Positions 8,342-16,124 of a stretch of DNA of 64,000 nt are shown in pieces. Every line of letters begins with the position of its first letter. The first letter of the stretch is position 1. Source of the DNA: Armatimonadota bacterium (GTDB lineage Bacteria; Armatimonadota; UBA5829; DSUL01); NCBI GenBank assembly GCA_025998755.1, contig AP024674.1:2000162-2064161 (forward strand), in the 5' to 3' direction. Position numbers and translations under genes: made by a program. The notes under the pieces are model-generated. The model was not told the DNA's origin. It saw only the letters and a list, made by a program, of their open reading frames with translations, and did no database searches.

Positions 8342-8386
8342 GTGGTTTCGACTCGTCCGCCCGCGGCGGACGGCTCAACCACCGTA
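8342..8386. repeat. dispersed repeat, copy 4 (second hairpin only)
   Basis: GTGGTTTCGACTCGTCCGCC...GGCGGACGGCTCAACCACC, that is, only the second palindrome. With copy 3 on the far side of the gene, the pair looks like one element split around the 7547-8206 gene. The gap 8207-8671 otherwise holds copy 5 and the short leader of valS. Confidence 0.75.
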
Positions 8387-8430
8387 TGGTGAGTACCGGG
8401 AATAAGGTCCCGGACCTCCCGGACTTGTAT

Positions 8431-8536
8431 TACGCTGGTCGAGTAGCGCGCCGAAAGGCGCGCGTATCGAGACCTCGTCGGCGGCTGACTGCGGTTTCGA
8501 AGCGCCCGCCGGAGGCGGACGGCTCAACCACCGTAG
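8431..8536. repeat. two-hairpin dispersed repeat, copy 5
   Basis: A complete copy: TACGCTGGTCGAGTAGCGCGCC / GGCGCGCGTATCGAGACC, then GGTTTCGAAGCGCCCGCC / GGCGGACGGCTCAACCACCGTAG. It ends about 135 bases before the valS start. Confidence 0.8.
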
Positions 8537-8671
8537 GGGCCCTGCTAGACGACCCAGGGAGCCGCGCCCACCCTTCCCTTGCGTCGAGAGTCCCTGCGGG
8601 GTAAGATTCCTTTCTGGCTGACTGCGGACGCAGTGTCTGTCTGCAAAGCCCCCCGAAGGACGATTCAGACC

Positions 8672-11503
8672 ATGCCAGAACTCCCGAAAGCATACGATCC
8701 AAAAGGCGTCGAAAAGAAATGGTATGACCGCTGGATGCAGGAAGGTTACTTCCACGCGGTCGTGGATCCGGAGAGGCCCCGGTTCTCCATCACCATCCCT
8801 CCTCCTAATGTGACCGGTTCTCTGCATATCGGGCACGCGCTCTGTTACACCCTGCAAGATGTGCTGACGCGCTGGAAGCGCATGCAGGGCTACGAGACGC
8901 TATGCCTGCCAGGGATGGATCACGCGGGGATCGCCACCCAGAACGCCGTGGAGCGTATGCTGGCCGGAGAGGGCACCAATCGCCACGAGCTGGGCCGAGA
9001 AAAGTTTCTGGAGCGCGTCTGGGAGTGGAAGGAGCGCTACGGCGGCACCATCCTGGAGCAGTTCAAAACGATGGGTTACAGCTTCGACTGGGAGCGGACC
9101 CGGTTTACTCTGGACGAAGGTTACTATCGGGCCGTCATCGAGCACTTCGTCCGGCTCTACGAGGATGGCCACATCTACCGGGGAGAGCGGGTCATCAACT
9201 GGTGCCCGCGCTGCTCCACCGCCATCAGCGACATCGAGATCGAATACGAGGAGCGCGACGCGGAGCTGTATCACATAGACTATCCGTTCCCGGATGGCGG
9301 GGGGCACGTCACGGTGGCGACGACACGACCCGAGACGATGCTGGGCGATACTGCCGTCGCCGTGAACCCCAGAGACGAGCGCTATACTCAGGTCATTGGG
9401 AAGCACGTCATCCTGCCGGTAATGGGCCGCGAACTGCCCATCGTGGCCGACGACTATGCCGACCCGGAGTTCGGGACGGGCGCCGTGAAAGTCACGCCGG
9501 CTCACGACCCCAACGACTTCGAGATCGGTCAGCGACACGGCTTGCCCTCAGTCACCGTCATCGGCCCGGACGCCGTGATGACCGCCGAAGCCGGAAAGTA
9601 TGCCGGGAAGGAGCGCTATCAGGCGCGCCGGGAGCTGGTGGAGGAACTGCGCGAACTGGGGGTGCTGCGCAAGGTGGAGCCCTACCGGCTCTCCGTGAAC
9701 ACCTGCGCGCGCTGCCACACGGTGGTGGAGCCGCTCCTCATGGAGCAATGGTTCGTCCGGATGGCGGAGATCGCACGTCCGGCCGCCGATGTGGTGCGGG
9801 ATGGCAAGATCCGTTTCGTGCCGGAGCGTTTCGCCCGCACCTACCTGAACTGGATGGACAACATCCGGGACTGGTGCATCAGCCGGCAGCTCTGGTGGGG
9901 GCACCGCATCCCGGTCTACTACTGCCTGGACTGCAACTCCGGGCGCATCCATCTGTTGGATGGCGCTGGTGACGACCCGGATTCCGCGGTGGACTGGAGC
10001 CGCACGAAGATATCCGAATTGGACGCTATCGCGGCGCGCCAGCGTCCGGAATGCTGTTCGAAGTGCGGCGGAAAACGGCTGGCGCAGGATCCGGACGTGC
10101 TGGACACCTGGTTCTCCAGCGCCCTGTGGACCTTCGCAACGCTGGGCTGGCCAGACGAGACGCCGGACCTGAAATACTTCCATCCCACCTCCGTGCTGAC
10201 CACGGCCCGGGACATCATCTACCTCTGGGTGGCCCGGATGATCATGGCCAGCCTGTACTTCCTGAAAGAGATCCCCTTCGAGGATGTCTACATCTACGCC
10301 ACCGTCCAGAATCAGGACGGTCAGCGGATGTCCAAGTCGCTCGGCACGGGTGTGGATCCGCTGGACCTGGTGGAACTCTACGGGGCGGATGCGTTGCGGT
10401 TCGCTCTGCTGGAGCAGACGGGCCGCAATCAGGATCTGCGGTTTCCCGTCACCTTCCGTTGCCGCTCCTGCGGAACCATCAACAACACCCTGAAACCCTA
10501 CACTGGCGAGTGCCGCCAGTGCGGCTCCACGGACGTGGAGGCGCAGTCCAGCCGGGTAGAGCAGGCCCGCAACTTTGCGAACAAGATCTGGAACGCCAGC
10601 CGCTTTGTGCTGATGAACATAGACCCGGAGGACGTCTTCGGGGGAGTGCCGGACAAAGCTCATTTGCGGCTGGAGGATCGCTGGATCCTGTCGCGCCTGG
10701 GCAAGACCATCCGGGAGGTGAACGAGGGGCTTGGCCAGTACGACATGGAGCGGGCGGCGCGGGCGCTCTACGACTTCATCTGGAGCGAATACTGCGACTG
10801 GTACCTGGAGATGGCTAAACCGCGCCTGAAGACGGAGGAGGCTCCGTCGGTGCGAAGCATCCTCGCTGGCGTGCTGGAGGCCACCCTGCGTCTACTGCAC
10901 CCGATGATGCCGTTCATTACGGAGGAGATCTGGCAGGCGCTGCCGGAGGCCGCGCGTCCGGCGAAGGCTCCGTCCATTATGGTGGCGCCCTATGCTGTGC
11001 CGGACGAGCGGCTGGAGGACGCGCAGGCGGAGCGGGAGATGTCCATCCTGCAGGAGCTGGTAACCCGGGCCCGCAATCTGCGGGCGGAGGCGGGCATCGC
11101 CCCCGGCAAACGGATCGAACTGACCTTTGTGGCCGCATCTGATGACATGGCCGCGCTGGCCGAACGCAACCGCGACGCGCTCGGGACACTGATCCGTCTG
11201 GAGAGCCTGAACGTTACGCTGGAGGAACCGCCCACGGGCGTGAAGGCGCTGACCGCTCCAGTGGAGGCCGGAACGCTGGTGCTTCCTCTCGGGGATGCCG
11301 CGGATATCCAGCGCGAGATCGAACGCCTGAGCGCCGAACGTGAGGCCATCCGCAAGGACGTGGAGAAGGCGCAGGCCAAACTCTCCAACCCGGGATTCAC
11401 GTCGAAAGCCCCGCCCGATGTAGTGGAAAAGCAGCGGCGCATCGTGGAGGAGCTAACGGCCCGGATGGAGGCGATTGAGGAGCGCCTGCGCATCCTGACC
11501 TAG
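8672..11503 (+). CDS. valS: valyl-tRNA synthetase with an extra zinc ribbon
   Basis: A class-I aminoacyl-tRNA synthetase of 943 residues that charges tRNA-Val and edits threonine. PPPNVTGSLHIGHAL holds the HIGH motif near residue 50, the editing domain has TTRPETMLGD, and QRMSKSLG is the KMSKS loop near residue 550. The usual internal zinc knuckle (CCSKCGG...QDPDVLDTWFSSAL) is present. A second motif, CRSCG...GECRQC (C-X2-C-X13-C-X2-C, from residue 597), is inserted just before ARNFANKIWNASRF, where most ValRS proteins have no such knuckle. The C-terminal coiled coil is intact. The start is ATG 8672; the open frame extends upstream into the repeat-bearing spacer but without similarity to ValRS. 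Confidence 0.95.
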   Translation: MPELPKAYDPKGVEKKWYDRWMQEGYFHAVVDPERPRFSITIPPPNVTGSLHIGHALCYTLQDVLTRWKRMQGYETLCLPGMDHAGIATQNAVERMLAGEGTNRHELGREKFLERVWEWKERYGGTILEQFKTMGYSFDWERTRFTLDEGYYRAVIEHFVRLYEDGHIYRGERVINWCPRCSTAISDIEIEYEERDAELYHIDYPFPDGGGHVTVATTRPETMLGDTAVAVNPRDERYTQVIGKHVILPVMGRELPIVADDYADPEFGTGAVKVTPAHDPNDFEIGQRHGLPSVTVIGPDAVMTAEAGKYAGKERYQARRELVEELRELGVLRKVEPYRLSVNTCARCHTVVEPLLMEQWFVRMAEIARPAADVVRDGKIRFVPERFARTYLNWMDNIRDWCISRQLWWGHRIPVYYCLDCNSGRIHLLDGAGDDPDSAVDWSRTKISELDAIAARQRPECCSKCGGKRLAQDPDVLDTWFSSALWTFATLGWPDETPDLKYFHPTSVLTTARDIIYLWVARMIMASLYFLKEIPFEDVYIYATVQNQDGQRMSKSLGTGVDPLDLVELYGADALRFALLEQTGRNQDLRFPVTFRCRSCGTINNTLKPYTGECRQCGSTDVEAQSSRVEQARNFANKIWNASRFVLMNIDPEDVFGGVPDKAHLRLEDRWILSRLGKTIREVNEGLGQYDMERAARALYDFIWSEYCDWYLEMAKPRLKTEEAPSVRSILAGVLEATLRLLHPMMPFITEEIWQALPEAARPAKAPSIMVAPYAVPDERLEDAQAEREMSILQELVTRARNLRAEAGIAPGKRIELTFVAASDDMAALAERNRDALGTLIRLESLNVTLEEPPTGVKALTAPVEAGTLVLPLGDAADIQREIERLSAEREAIRKDVEKAQAKLSNPGFTSKAPPDVVEKQRRIVEELTARMEAIEERLRILT

Positions 11504-11536
11504 TCTGTTCGACGCTTCGAAGACTGCCGGCGAGAA

Positions 11537-11561
11537 GGGGAGCGCCTGACAGGCGCTCCCC
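11537..11561. terminator. perfect 12-bp hairpin between convergent valS and cysK
   Basis: GGGGAGCGCCTG (11537-11548), a single A, then CAGGCGCTCCCC (11550-11561). It is symmetric and sits between the stop codons of two convergent genes, so it may end transcription from both sides. There is no T-run on either strand, so intrinsic termination is not certain. Confidence 0.5.
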
Positions 11562-11594
11562 TCTCCCGTAATCCGGCTTGAAAAGATGGCCGCC

Positions 11595-12578
11595 TCAGGG
11601 AACCGCCACCATCTGCTCCACCTCGTTGAAGATACCCTCGAAGAGGACGCTGGAGAGGTAGCGCTCGGCCAGGTCGGGCAGAACGACCACAATGGTCTTG
11701 CCCGCCATCTCCGGTTCTTTCGCGAGCTTCACGGCCACGGCTGCAGCAGCGCCGCAGGAGATGCCGGAGAGGATGCCCTCCTCCCGCGCGAGGCGGCGCG
11801 CCATCTCGATGGCTTCCTCATTGGTTACCGTCTCCACCCGGTCCACCAGAGAGAGGTCCAGCGTGTCCGGGATGAACCCGGCTCCGATTCCCTGGATCTT
11901 ATGGGGTCCGGGCTGCACGGGCTGGCCGCTGAGCGTCTGGGTGATGACGGGACTTGCCGCCGGCTCCACGGCGACGGAGAGAATGGGTTTGCCCATCTGC
12001 TTCTTTATATAGCGCGAGACCCCGGTGATGGTGCCGCCCGTGCCCACTCCCGCCACCAGCACATCTATTTGCCCATCCGTGTCGTTCCAGATCTCAGGCC
12101 CCGTGGTCTTCTCGTGAATGGCGGGGTTGGCGGGGTTCTTGAACTGCTGGAGGAGCACGTAACGGTCCGGGTCGGACGCGCGGATCTCATCGGCCTTCGC
12201 GATGGCTGCCTTCATCCCTCCGGCTCCCGGCGTGAGAACCAGCTTTGCGCCCAGGGCCGCCAGCACCTTGCGCCGCTCCATGCTCATGGTCTCCGGCATG
12301 GTGAGGGTGATGGGATATCCGCGGGCGGCCGCCACAAATGCCAGCGCGATGCCCGTATTACCGCTTGTGGGCTCGATGATCTCCTTGCCCGGCCCCAGGA
12401 TGCCCTTCTCCTCGGCGTCCCACACCATGGCCGCGCCGATCCGGCATTTGACGGAATAAGCCGGGTTGCGTCCTTCGATCTTGGCGAGCACCGTCGCCGG
12501 CGCGCCTTCGGTAATCCGGTTGAGCTTCACCAGGGGGGTGCGTCCAATGCTGAGCGAGTTGTCTGCGAAATAGCTCAT
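11595..12578 (-). CDS. cysK: cysteine synthase A (O-acetylserine sulfhydrylase)
   Basis: A 327-residue PLP enzyme that makes L-cysteine from O-acetylserine and sulfide. The PLP lysine is K44 in [11 protein letters not shown]. The substrate-binding [19 protein letters not shown] follows, and [12 protein letters not shown] binds the PLP phosphate. The end of the family fold ([18 protein letters not shown]) is complete. Length and motifs are those of CysK rather than cystathionine beta-synthase. It has its own promoter (12644-12673) overlapped by a dyad, and converges with valS. Confidence 0.95.
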   Translation of the reverse strand: MSYFADNSLSIGRTPLVKLNRITEGAPATVLAKIEGRNPAYSVKCRIGAAMVWDAEEKGILGPGKEIIEPTSGNTGIALAFVAAARGYPITLTMPETMSMERRKVLAALGAKLVLTPGAGGMKAAIAKADEIRASDPDRYVLLQQFKNPANPAIHEKTTGPEIWNDTDGQIDVLVAGVGTGGTITGVSRYIKKQMGKPILSVAVEPAASPVITQTLSGQPVQPGPHKIQGIGAGFIPDTLDLSLVDRVETVTNEEAIEMARRLAREEGILSGISCGAAAAVAVKLAKEPEMAGKTIVVVLPDLAERYLSSVLFEGIFNEVEQMVAVP

Positions 12579-12626
12579 GGAAGGTGGTCTCCCTTTCGTG
12601 GCCCGGCAGGGCCGCCGATAAACTTG

Positions 12627-12673
12627 ACTATATCAGTAGACATAGTATACTTCCCGCCTGTCGAAAACGTCAA
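12627..12673 (-). promoter_or_regulatory. cysK promoter with overlapping dyad operator
   Basis: Minus strand: TTGACG (12673-12668), an 18-base spacer and TATACT (12649-12644). A dyad ACTATATC-AGTA-GACATAGT at 12627-12646 (half-sites agree at 7 of 8 positions) runs from the -10 box across the start point. AT-rich dyads of this size in front of cys genes are often bound by Rrf2-family regulators such as CymR. That assignment is inference. A plus-strand TTGACT-16-TATACT (12624-12651) also overlaps. Confidence 0.55.
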
Positions 12674-12760
12674 GCAGGCACGGCCGGTTCCCGGCGGTCA
12701 GAAAAAAGAGGGCCGGACGCCAGGCGTCCCGGCCCACGGTTCCTTCCGGCGCTCAATCCG

Positions 12761-13495
12761 TCACTGCTTCGGCGCTTCCTCTACCAGCCGCACCGTCTTC
12801 ATCCGGTCGCCCCGCTGAAGCTTGCGGACCACATCCATGCCTTCCACCACCTCGCCGAACAGGGCATACCCCGCACCCGTCTGGGGGCTGGGATTCAGCC
12901 ACTCGGCCGGCTTGGTGGTGATGAACCACTGGCAGGAAGCGCTGTCCGGGTTCTGCGCCCGCGCCATTCCCACCTGGCCGGGCTTGCCCCAGCGCGTCTT
13001 GCGATTGATCTCCAGCTTGATGTTCCGGCCCGAGCCTCCGGTGCCGTCCCCTCTAGGGTCGCCACCCTGGACCACCCAGTCCTCCACGCGATGGAACGTC
13101 AGGTTGTCATAGAACTTCTTCTGGACCAGGTCCACGAAGTTCGCCGTGGTGACCGGCATATCCGCCTCGAAAAGCCGGATCCGGAATGTCCCTTTGTCCG
13201 TGACGACCTCTACCATTCTGTCTTTCGTGACCTTTCCTTGCTTGCCACCCTTTTCACCCCCGGTAGCCGGAGGCGCGGGGGGTGGAGGCGGTGGTGTGGC
13301 AGCCTTCGCATCCCCGTGATCGTGATTGCAGCTCTCGTCGTGCACGTGGCCGTTCGCGGCTGTCTGATCCGCGGCGTGCTCGTGCTCCAGATACTCGGCT
13401 GAAGGCGGATTCATGAGTCGGTTCAGACCCGCCAGCAGCATCACGGCGATGATGACTCCTATGATCAAGACGTAGCTGGATGGACGTTTGCTCAC
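12761..13495 (-). CDS. membrane-anchored cyclophilin-type peptidyl-prolyl isomerase
   Basis: About 244 residues. An N-terminal membrane anchor (YVLIIGVIIAVMLLAGL) is followed by a His-rich linker (GHVHDESCNHDHGD), a proline run (PPPPPPAPP), then a cyclophilin domain from about residue 90. Catalytic landmarks include FHRVEDWVVQGGDPRGDGTG, VGMARAQNPDSASCQWFIT and GYALFGEVVEGMDVV. It should isomerise X-Pro bonds in extracytoplasmic proteins. I choose the GTG at 13495 because AGGAGG lies 9-12 bases ahead of it; an earlier GTG lies inside the ribosome site. The linker could bind a metal such as zinc or nickel, which is inference. Confidence 0.9.
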   Translation of the reverse strand: MSKRPSSYVLIIGVIIAVMLLAGLNRLMNPPSAEYLEHEHAADQTAANGHVHDESCNHDHGDAKAATPPPPPPAPPATGGEKGGKQGKVTKDRMVEVVTDKGTFRIRLFEADMPVTTANFVDLVQKKFYDNLTFHRVEDWVVQGGDPRGDGTGGSGRNIKLEINRKTRWGKPGQVGMARAQNPDSASCQWFITTKPAEWLNPSPQTGAGYALFGEVVEGMDVVRKLQRGDRMKTVRLVEEAPKQ

Positions 13496-13598
13496 GCTGC
13501 TGTGCACCTCCTGTCTTGACGACGGCCGGTGACTGCCCGGCCTGAGGACGCTCTGTCTGTCATTTTACTTCAAAGCGTCTCAGTCTGCTCCGCCAGGC

Positions 13599-13626
13599 TA
13601 AAGTCCGGCTGCGGCGGGTCCGTTTA
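13599..13626 (+). promoter_or_regulatory. possible sigma28-like flagellar promoter
   Basis: TAAAGTCC at 13599-13606, 12 bases, then TCCGTTTA at 13619-13626. This resembles the flagellar sigma28 consensus (TAAAGTTT, about 11 bases, GCCGATAA) with several mismatches. Its place 20 bases upstream of a flagellar gene is the main reason to list it. Confidence 0.3.
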
Positions 13627-13646
13627 TCCTCTGTGGAGAAACGGCC

Positions 13647-14429
13647 ATGCTGACGGGAATCTACAGGGCCACAATGGGCATGCGTGCCGGGCTGGCGGTG
13701 CAGGATGTCATCGCGCACAACCTGGCGAACGTCTCAACGGCAGGCTACAAGCGCCGGATCCCGGTCTACGAGGACATCGCGGCGGCCGCTTTGCAGTCAG
13801 AGGCTCCTCCCCGGACACCGCCCGCTCCGGTCCGCCCGGCGGAGTTGATCATCCGGGACGGGGTGGCTGAAGTCACTCTATCCGCCACCGGCGTGGCGGC
13901 CCCCACCGACCGCTCCCAGGGAGAGGCCCGCTATACAGGCCAGAAGATGGATCTGTGTATCCAGGGGCCGGGGTTCTTCGTGCTGGAGGGGCCGGGCGGA
14001 CAGCGCATCTACACGCGCTCCGGGCATTTCTACCGCGGACCGGACGGCGACCTCACCTCCCTCCAGGGATTTCGCGTGCTGGACGACCGTGAACGCCCCA
14101 TCAACGTGGACGGTGGCGAGATCACGGTGACCGAGGAGGGAGATGTGGCCGTGGACGGCCAGATTCGCGGAAGGCTTCTAATCGCCGACCTGGCCTCGGG
14201 AGAAGGCATGCAGCCGGTGGAGGGCGGGTTCATCAGCCAGGGTCCCCCTGTTCCGGCCAGCGGATATGTGGTCCGGCAGGGATATCTGGAGACGTCCAAT
14301 GTCAACCCTGTACAGGAGATGGTGGCGATGATCAGCTGCATGCGCGCCTACGAAGCCGCCCAGCGGGCCATCTCCGCCGCCGATGCGGCTCTCGGCAAGG
14401 CTGTGAACGAGGTGGGGCGTCTCTCCTGA
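13647..14429 (+). CDS. flagellar basal-body rod/hook protein, FlgF/FlgG family
   Basis: A 260-residue axial protein, the usual length of FlgG. The N-terminal rod signature is MLTGIYRATMGMRAGLAVQD followed by VIAHNLANVSTAGYKRR. The C-terminal axial helix is QGYLETSNVNPVQEMVAMI and RAYEAAQRAISAADAALG. Such proteins self-assemble into the distal rod outside the cell after export by the flagellar type III system. FlgF and FlgG cannot be told apart safely here. No other flagellar gene is nearby, which is odd because flgF and flgG are usually adjacent. The ATG has GGAG at about the right distance. Confidence 0.85.
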   Translation: MLTGIYRATMGMRAGLAVQDVIAHNLANVSTAGYKRRIPVYEDIAAAALQSEAPPRTPPAPVRPAELIIRDGVAEVTLSATGVAAPTDRSQGEARYTGQKMDLCIQGPGFFVLEGPGGQRIYTRSGHFYRGPDGDLTSLQGFRVLDDRERPINVDGGEITVTEEGDVAVDGQIRGRLLIADLASGEGMQPVEGGFISQGPPVPASGYVVRQGYLETSNVNPVQEMVAMISCMRAYEAAQRAISAADAALGKAVNEVGRLS

Positions 14430-14444
14430 CCTAAAAGAGGAGCG

Positions 14445-14472
14445 CGGGAACCTCCGGCATGAGAGGTTCCCG
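14445..14472. terminator. 10-bp hairpin between convergent genes
   Basis: CGGGAACCTC (14445-14454) pairs with GAGGTTCCCG (14463-14472) over an 8-base loop. It sits between the flagellar gene and the fasciclin gene, which converge. There is no T-run. Confidence 0.45.
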
Positions 14473-14509
14473 GCAGAATGAACGGGAAAGTTGTATTCGG
14501 CCCGAAGCT

Positions 14510-15049
14510 TTACTCCGGTGGAGTCAGGACAGCGTCTATGGCGTGAATTACGCCGTTTTCGGCCAAAAGATCGGCCTCCACGACGTTCGCGCCGTTCACC
14601 GTCACCTTCCCGCCTTCCTTCTTCACGTTCAGGAACTCGGCGGAGTAGGACTGGATGGGCGTCTCCGGCTCCAGCTGATCAATCTCCTGACCGGTCAAAT
14701 TCTGAGCTACCACGTGCAACCCCACCAGATCTTTCAACTTCTCCTGATTCTCCGGCTTGAGAAGCTCGTCCAGCTTGCCGGCGGGCAGCTTCTGGAAGGC
14801 ACCGTTCGTGGGGGCGAACACCGTGAACGGGCCGGCTCCTTTCAGCACCTCCACCATCCCGGCGGCTTCCACCGCCTTCAGCAGAGTGGAGAACCGCTCA
14901 TCACCCGCCAGGGTCTCAACGATATCCTTCGTGGCCTGCGCGGTCTCCCCGTCCGAACCAGCCTGGCCCTGGCCTGAAGGCTGCTTGGCACATCCAGCCG
15001 TCAAAAAGATCATCAGCGCAACACAACAGGACGCGTAAAGCAATCTCAC
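14510..15049 (-). CDS. fasciclin-domain lipoprotein
   Basis: A 179-residue exported lipoprotein. The signal peptide ends in the lipobox LTAGC (lipidated Cys at about residue 20). A single FAS1 domain follows, with the H1 motif FTVFAPTNGAFQKLP and the C-terminal block NGVIHAIDAVLTPPE. FAS1 domains mediate adhesion or bind small ligands at the cell surface. The start is GTG 15049, preceded by GAGGAG. It follows the nitrilase-family gene by 49 bases on the same strand and may share its transcript, although no functional link is obvious. Confidence 0.9.
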   Translation of the reverse strand: MRLLYASCCVALMIFLTAGCAKQPSGQGQAGSDGETAQATKDIVETLAGDERFSTLLKAVEAAGMVEVLKGAGPFTVFAPTNGAFQKLPAGKLDELLKPENQEKLKDLVGLHVVAQNLTGQEIDQLEPETPIQSYSAEFLNVKKEGGKVTVNGANVVEADLLAENGVIHAIDAVLTPPE

Positions 15050-15098
15050 CGTATCTGCTCCTCTTCCGGGACTTGGTGGGGGACCTCCGCATTCTTGC

Positions 15099-15977
15099 CT
15101 ATTTCCGCTCCAGTGTCACTTCGCGCCGAGTGGACTCGACGATGCTGGAATACATCTCCGGGCGCAGGCAGCGAGGCATAAAGTAGATGTCCCGCCGCCT
15201 TTCGAACAGCCGCTGCGGGTCAAGATCCGCCACCGCCATCGCCTCGCCGTTGCCCGGGTCACGGGTCCAGTCCAGCACTTCGCCGAACGGATCGAATATC
15301 CCCGCCCAACCCGGGAAAACCATCTGACTTTCCTCGATGTCCGTCTTCTCGCGCTCACCGGCGTTGTTGGCCAGAATACCGAAACAACCGTTGGCATAGC
15401 ACTGCACGCGGTAGAGCATTACACCCACATTGGAGGAAGGCAGATCCGCGCGCTCGCCAGGCGTGTTGTAGGCGAACGGCATAACCAGGATCTCCGCCCC
15501 CTTGAAGAACAGCGTGCGCGCCATCTCGAAGAAGCTGGCGTCGTAGCAGATGGCGATGCCCACCCGCGCCTTTCCGATGTCTATGACGTTGATCTCGAAC
15601 CCGCCGCGCCAGAAGAAGTATTCGTTGCCCGGCATATGGATCTTGCGCTGCAGACCCAGGATGCCGCTGCCGTCCACGATCACCTGCGTGTTGTAGACAA
15701 CGTCGGAGATGTTCTCCAGCATCCCGAAGCACAGCGTCACATTGTGCTGGCCAGCCAGTTCTGAAAGCCGGGACGTGGAAGGACCGGGAATGCTCTCCGC
15801 ATACTTCAGGGTGTGCGTGGAGTGCAGATACCCGTTGACACACAGCTCCGGGAAGACAATGAACTCCGCACCCTGTTCCGCCGCCTTTTGCGTCCAGTCC
15901 GCCATCCTGGCTATGGCCCGGTCTTGCTGCCCGATCCAGTTCTCCATCGAGACGGCGGCCGCGCGGATCTTCTGCAT
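15099..15977 (-). CDS. nitrilase-superfamily carbon-nitrogen hydrolase
   Basis: A 292-residue cytoplasmic amidase-type enzyme. The Glu-Lys-Cys triad is visible: E44 in FIVFPELCVNGY, Lys in LQRKIHMPGNEYF (about residue 112), and Cys in VGIAICYDASFFE (about residue 146). It should hydrolyse a C-N bond; the substrate is unknown, and carbamoyl-putrescine or N-carbamyl amino acid hydrolases are the nearest types by motif. The start is ATG 15977 after AAGGAG. A longer open frame continues upstream but is antisense to leuC and shows no homology. It is divergent from leuC. Confidence 0.88.
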   Translation of the reverse strand: MQKIRAAAVSMENWIGQQDRAIARMADWTQKAAEQGAEFIVFPELCVNGYLHSTHTLKYAESIPGPSTSRLSELAGQHNVTLCFGMLENISDVVYNTQVIVDGSGILGLQRKIHMPGNEYFFWRGGFEINVIDIGKARVGIAICYDASFFEMARTLFFKGAEILVMPFAYNTPGERADLPSSNVGVMLYRVQCYANGCFGILANNAGEREKTDIEESQMVFPGWAGIFDPFGEVLDWTRDPGNGEAMAVADLDPQRLFERRRDIYFMPRCLRPEMYSSIVESTRREVTLERK

Positions 15978-16124
15978 GGTGCTCTCCTTGCCGCCGGAGG
16001 GCGGTTCCTTTCGGGAAGGGATTTGCCCATCCGGCCCTGTCTGCTCTATATAGTCTCCATGATATCCCGCACACGCGCCATCCCGGCGCATACCGGTGCG
16101 GACAGCGACAGGTGAGGACTGCAC

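Noticed and set aside
6226-8536. CRISPR array
   Set aside because: Repeats are internally palindromic, unequal, irregularly spaced and interrupted by genes; no cas gene is present.
8207-8671. T-box or other aminoacyl-tRNA leader ahead of valS
   Set aside because: No T-box sequence or attenuator was found; the region is mostly dispersed repeat.
11586-12818. 410-codon plus-strand open frame
   Set aside because: Antisense to cysK; composition (His, Arg, Gly, Leu) is that of a high-GC shadow frame.
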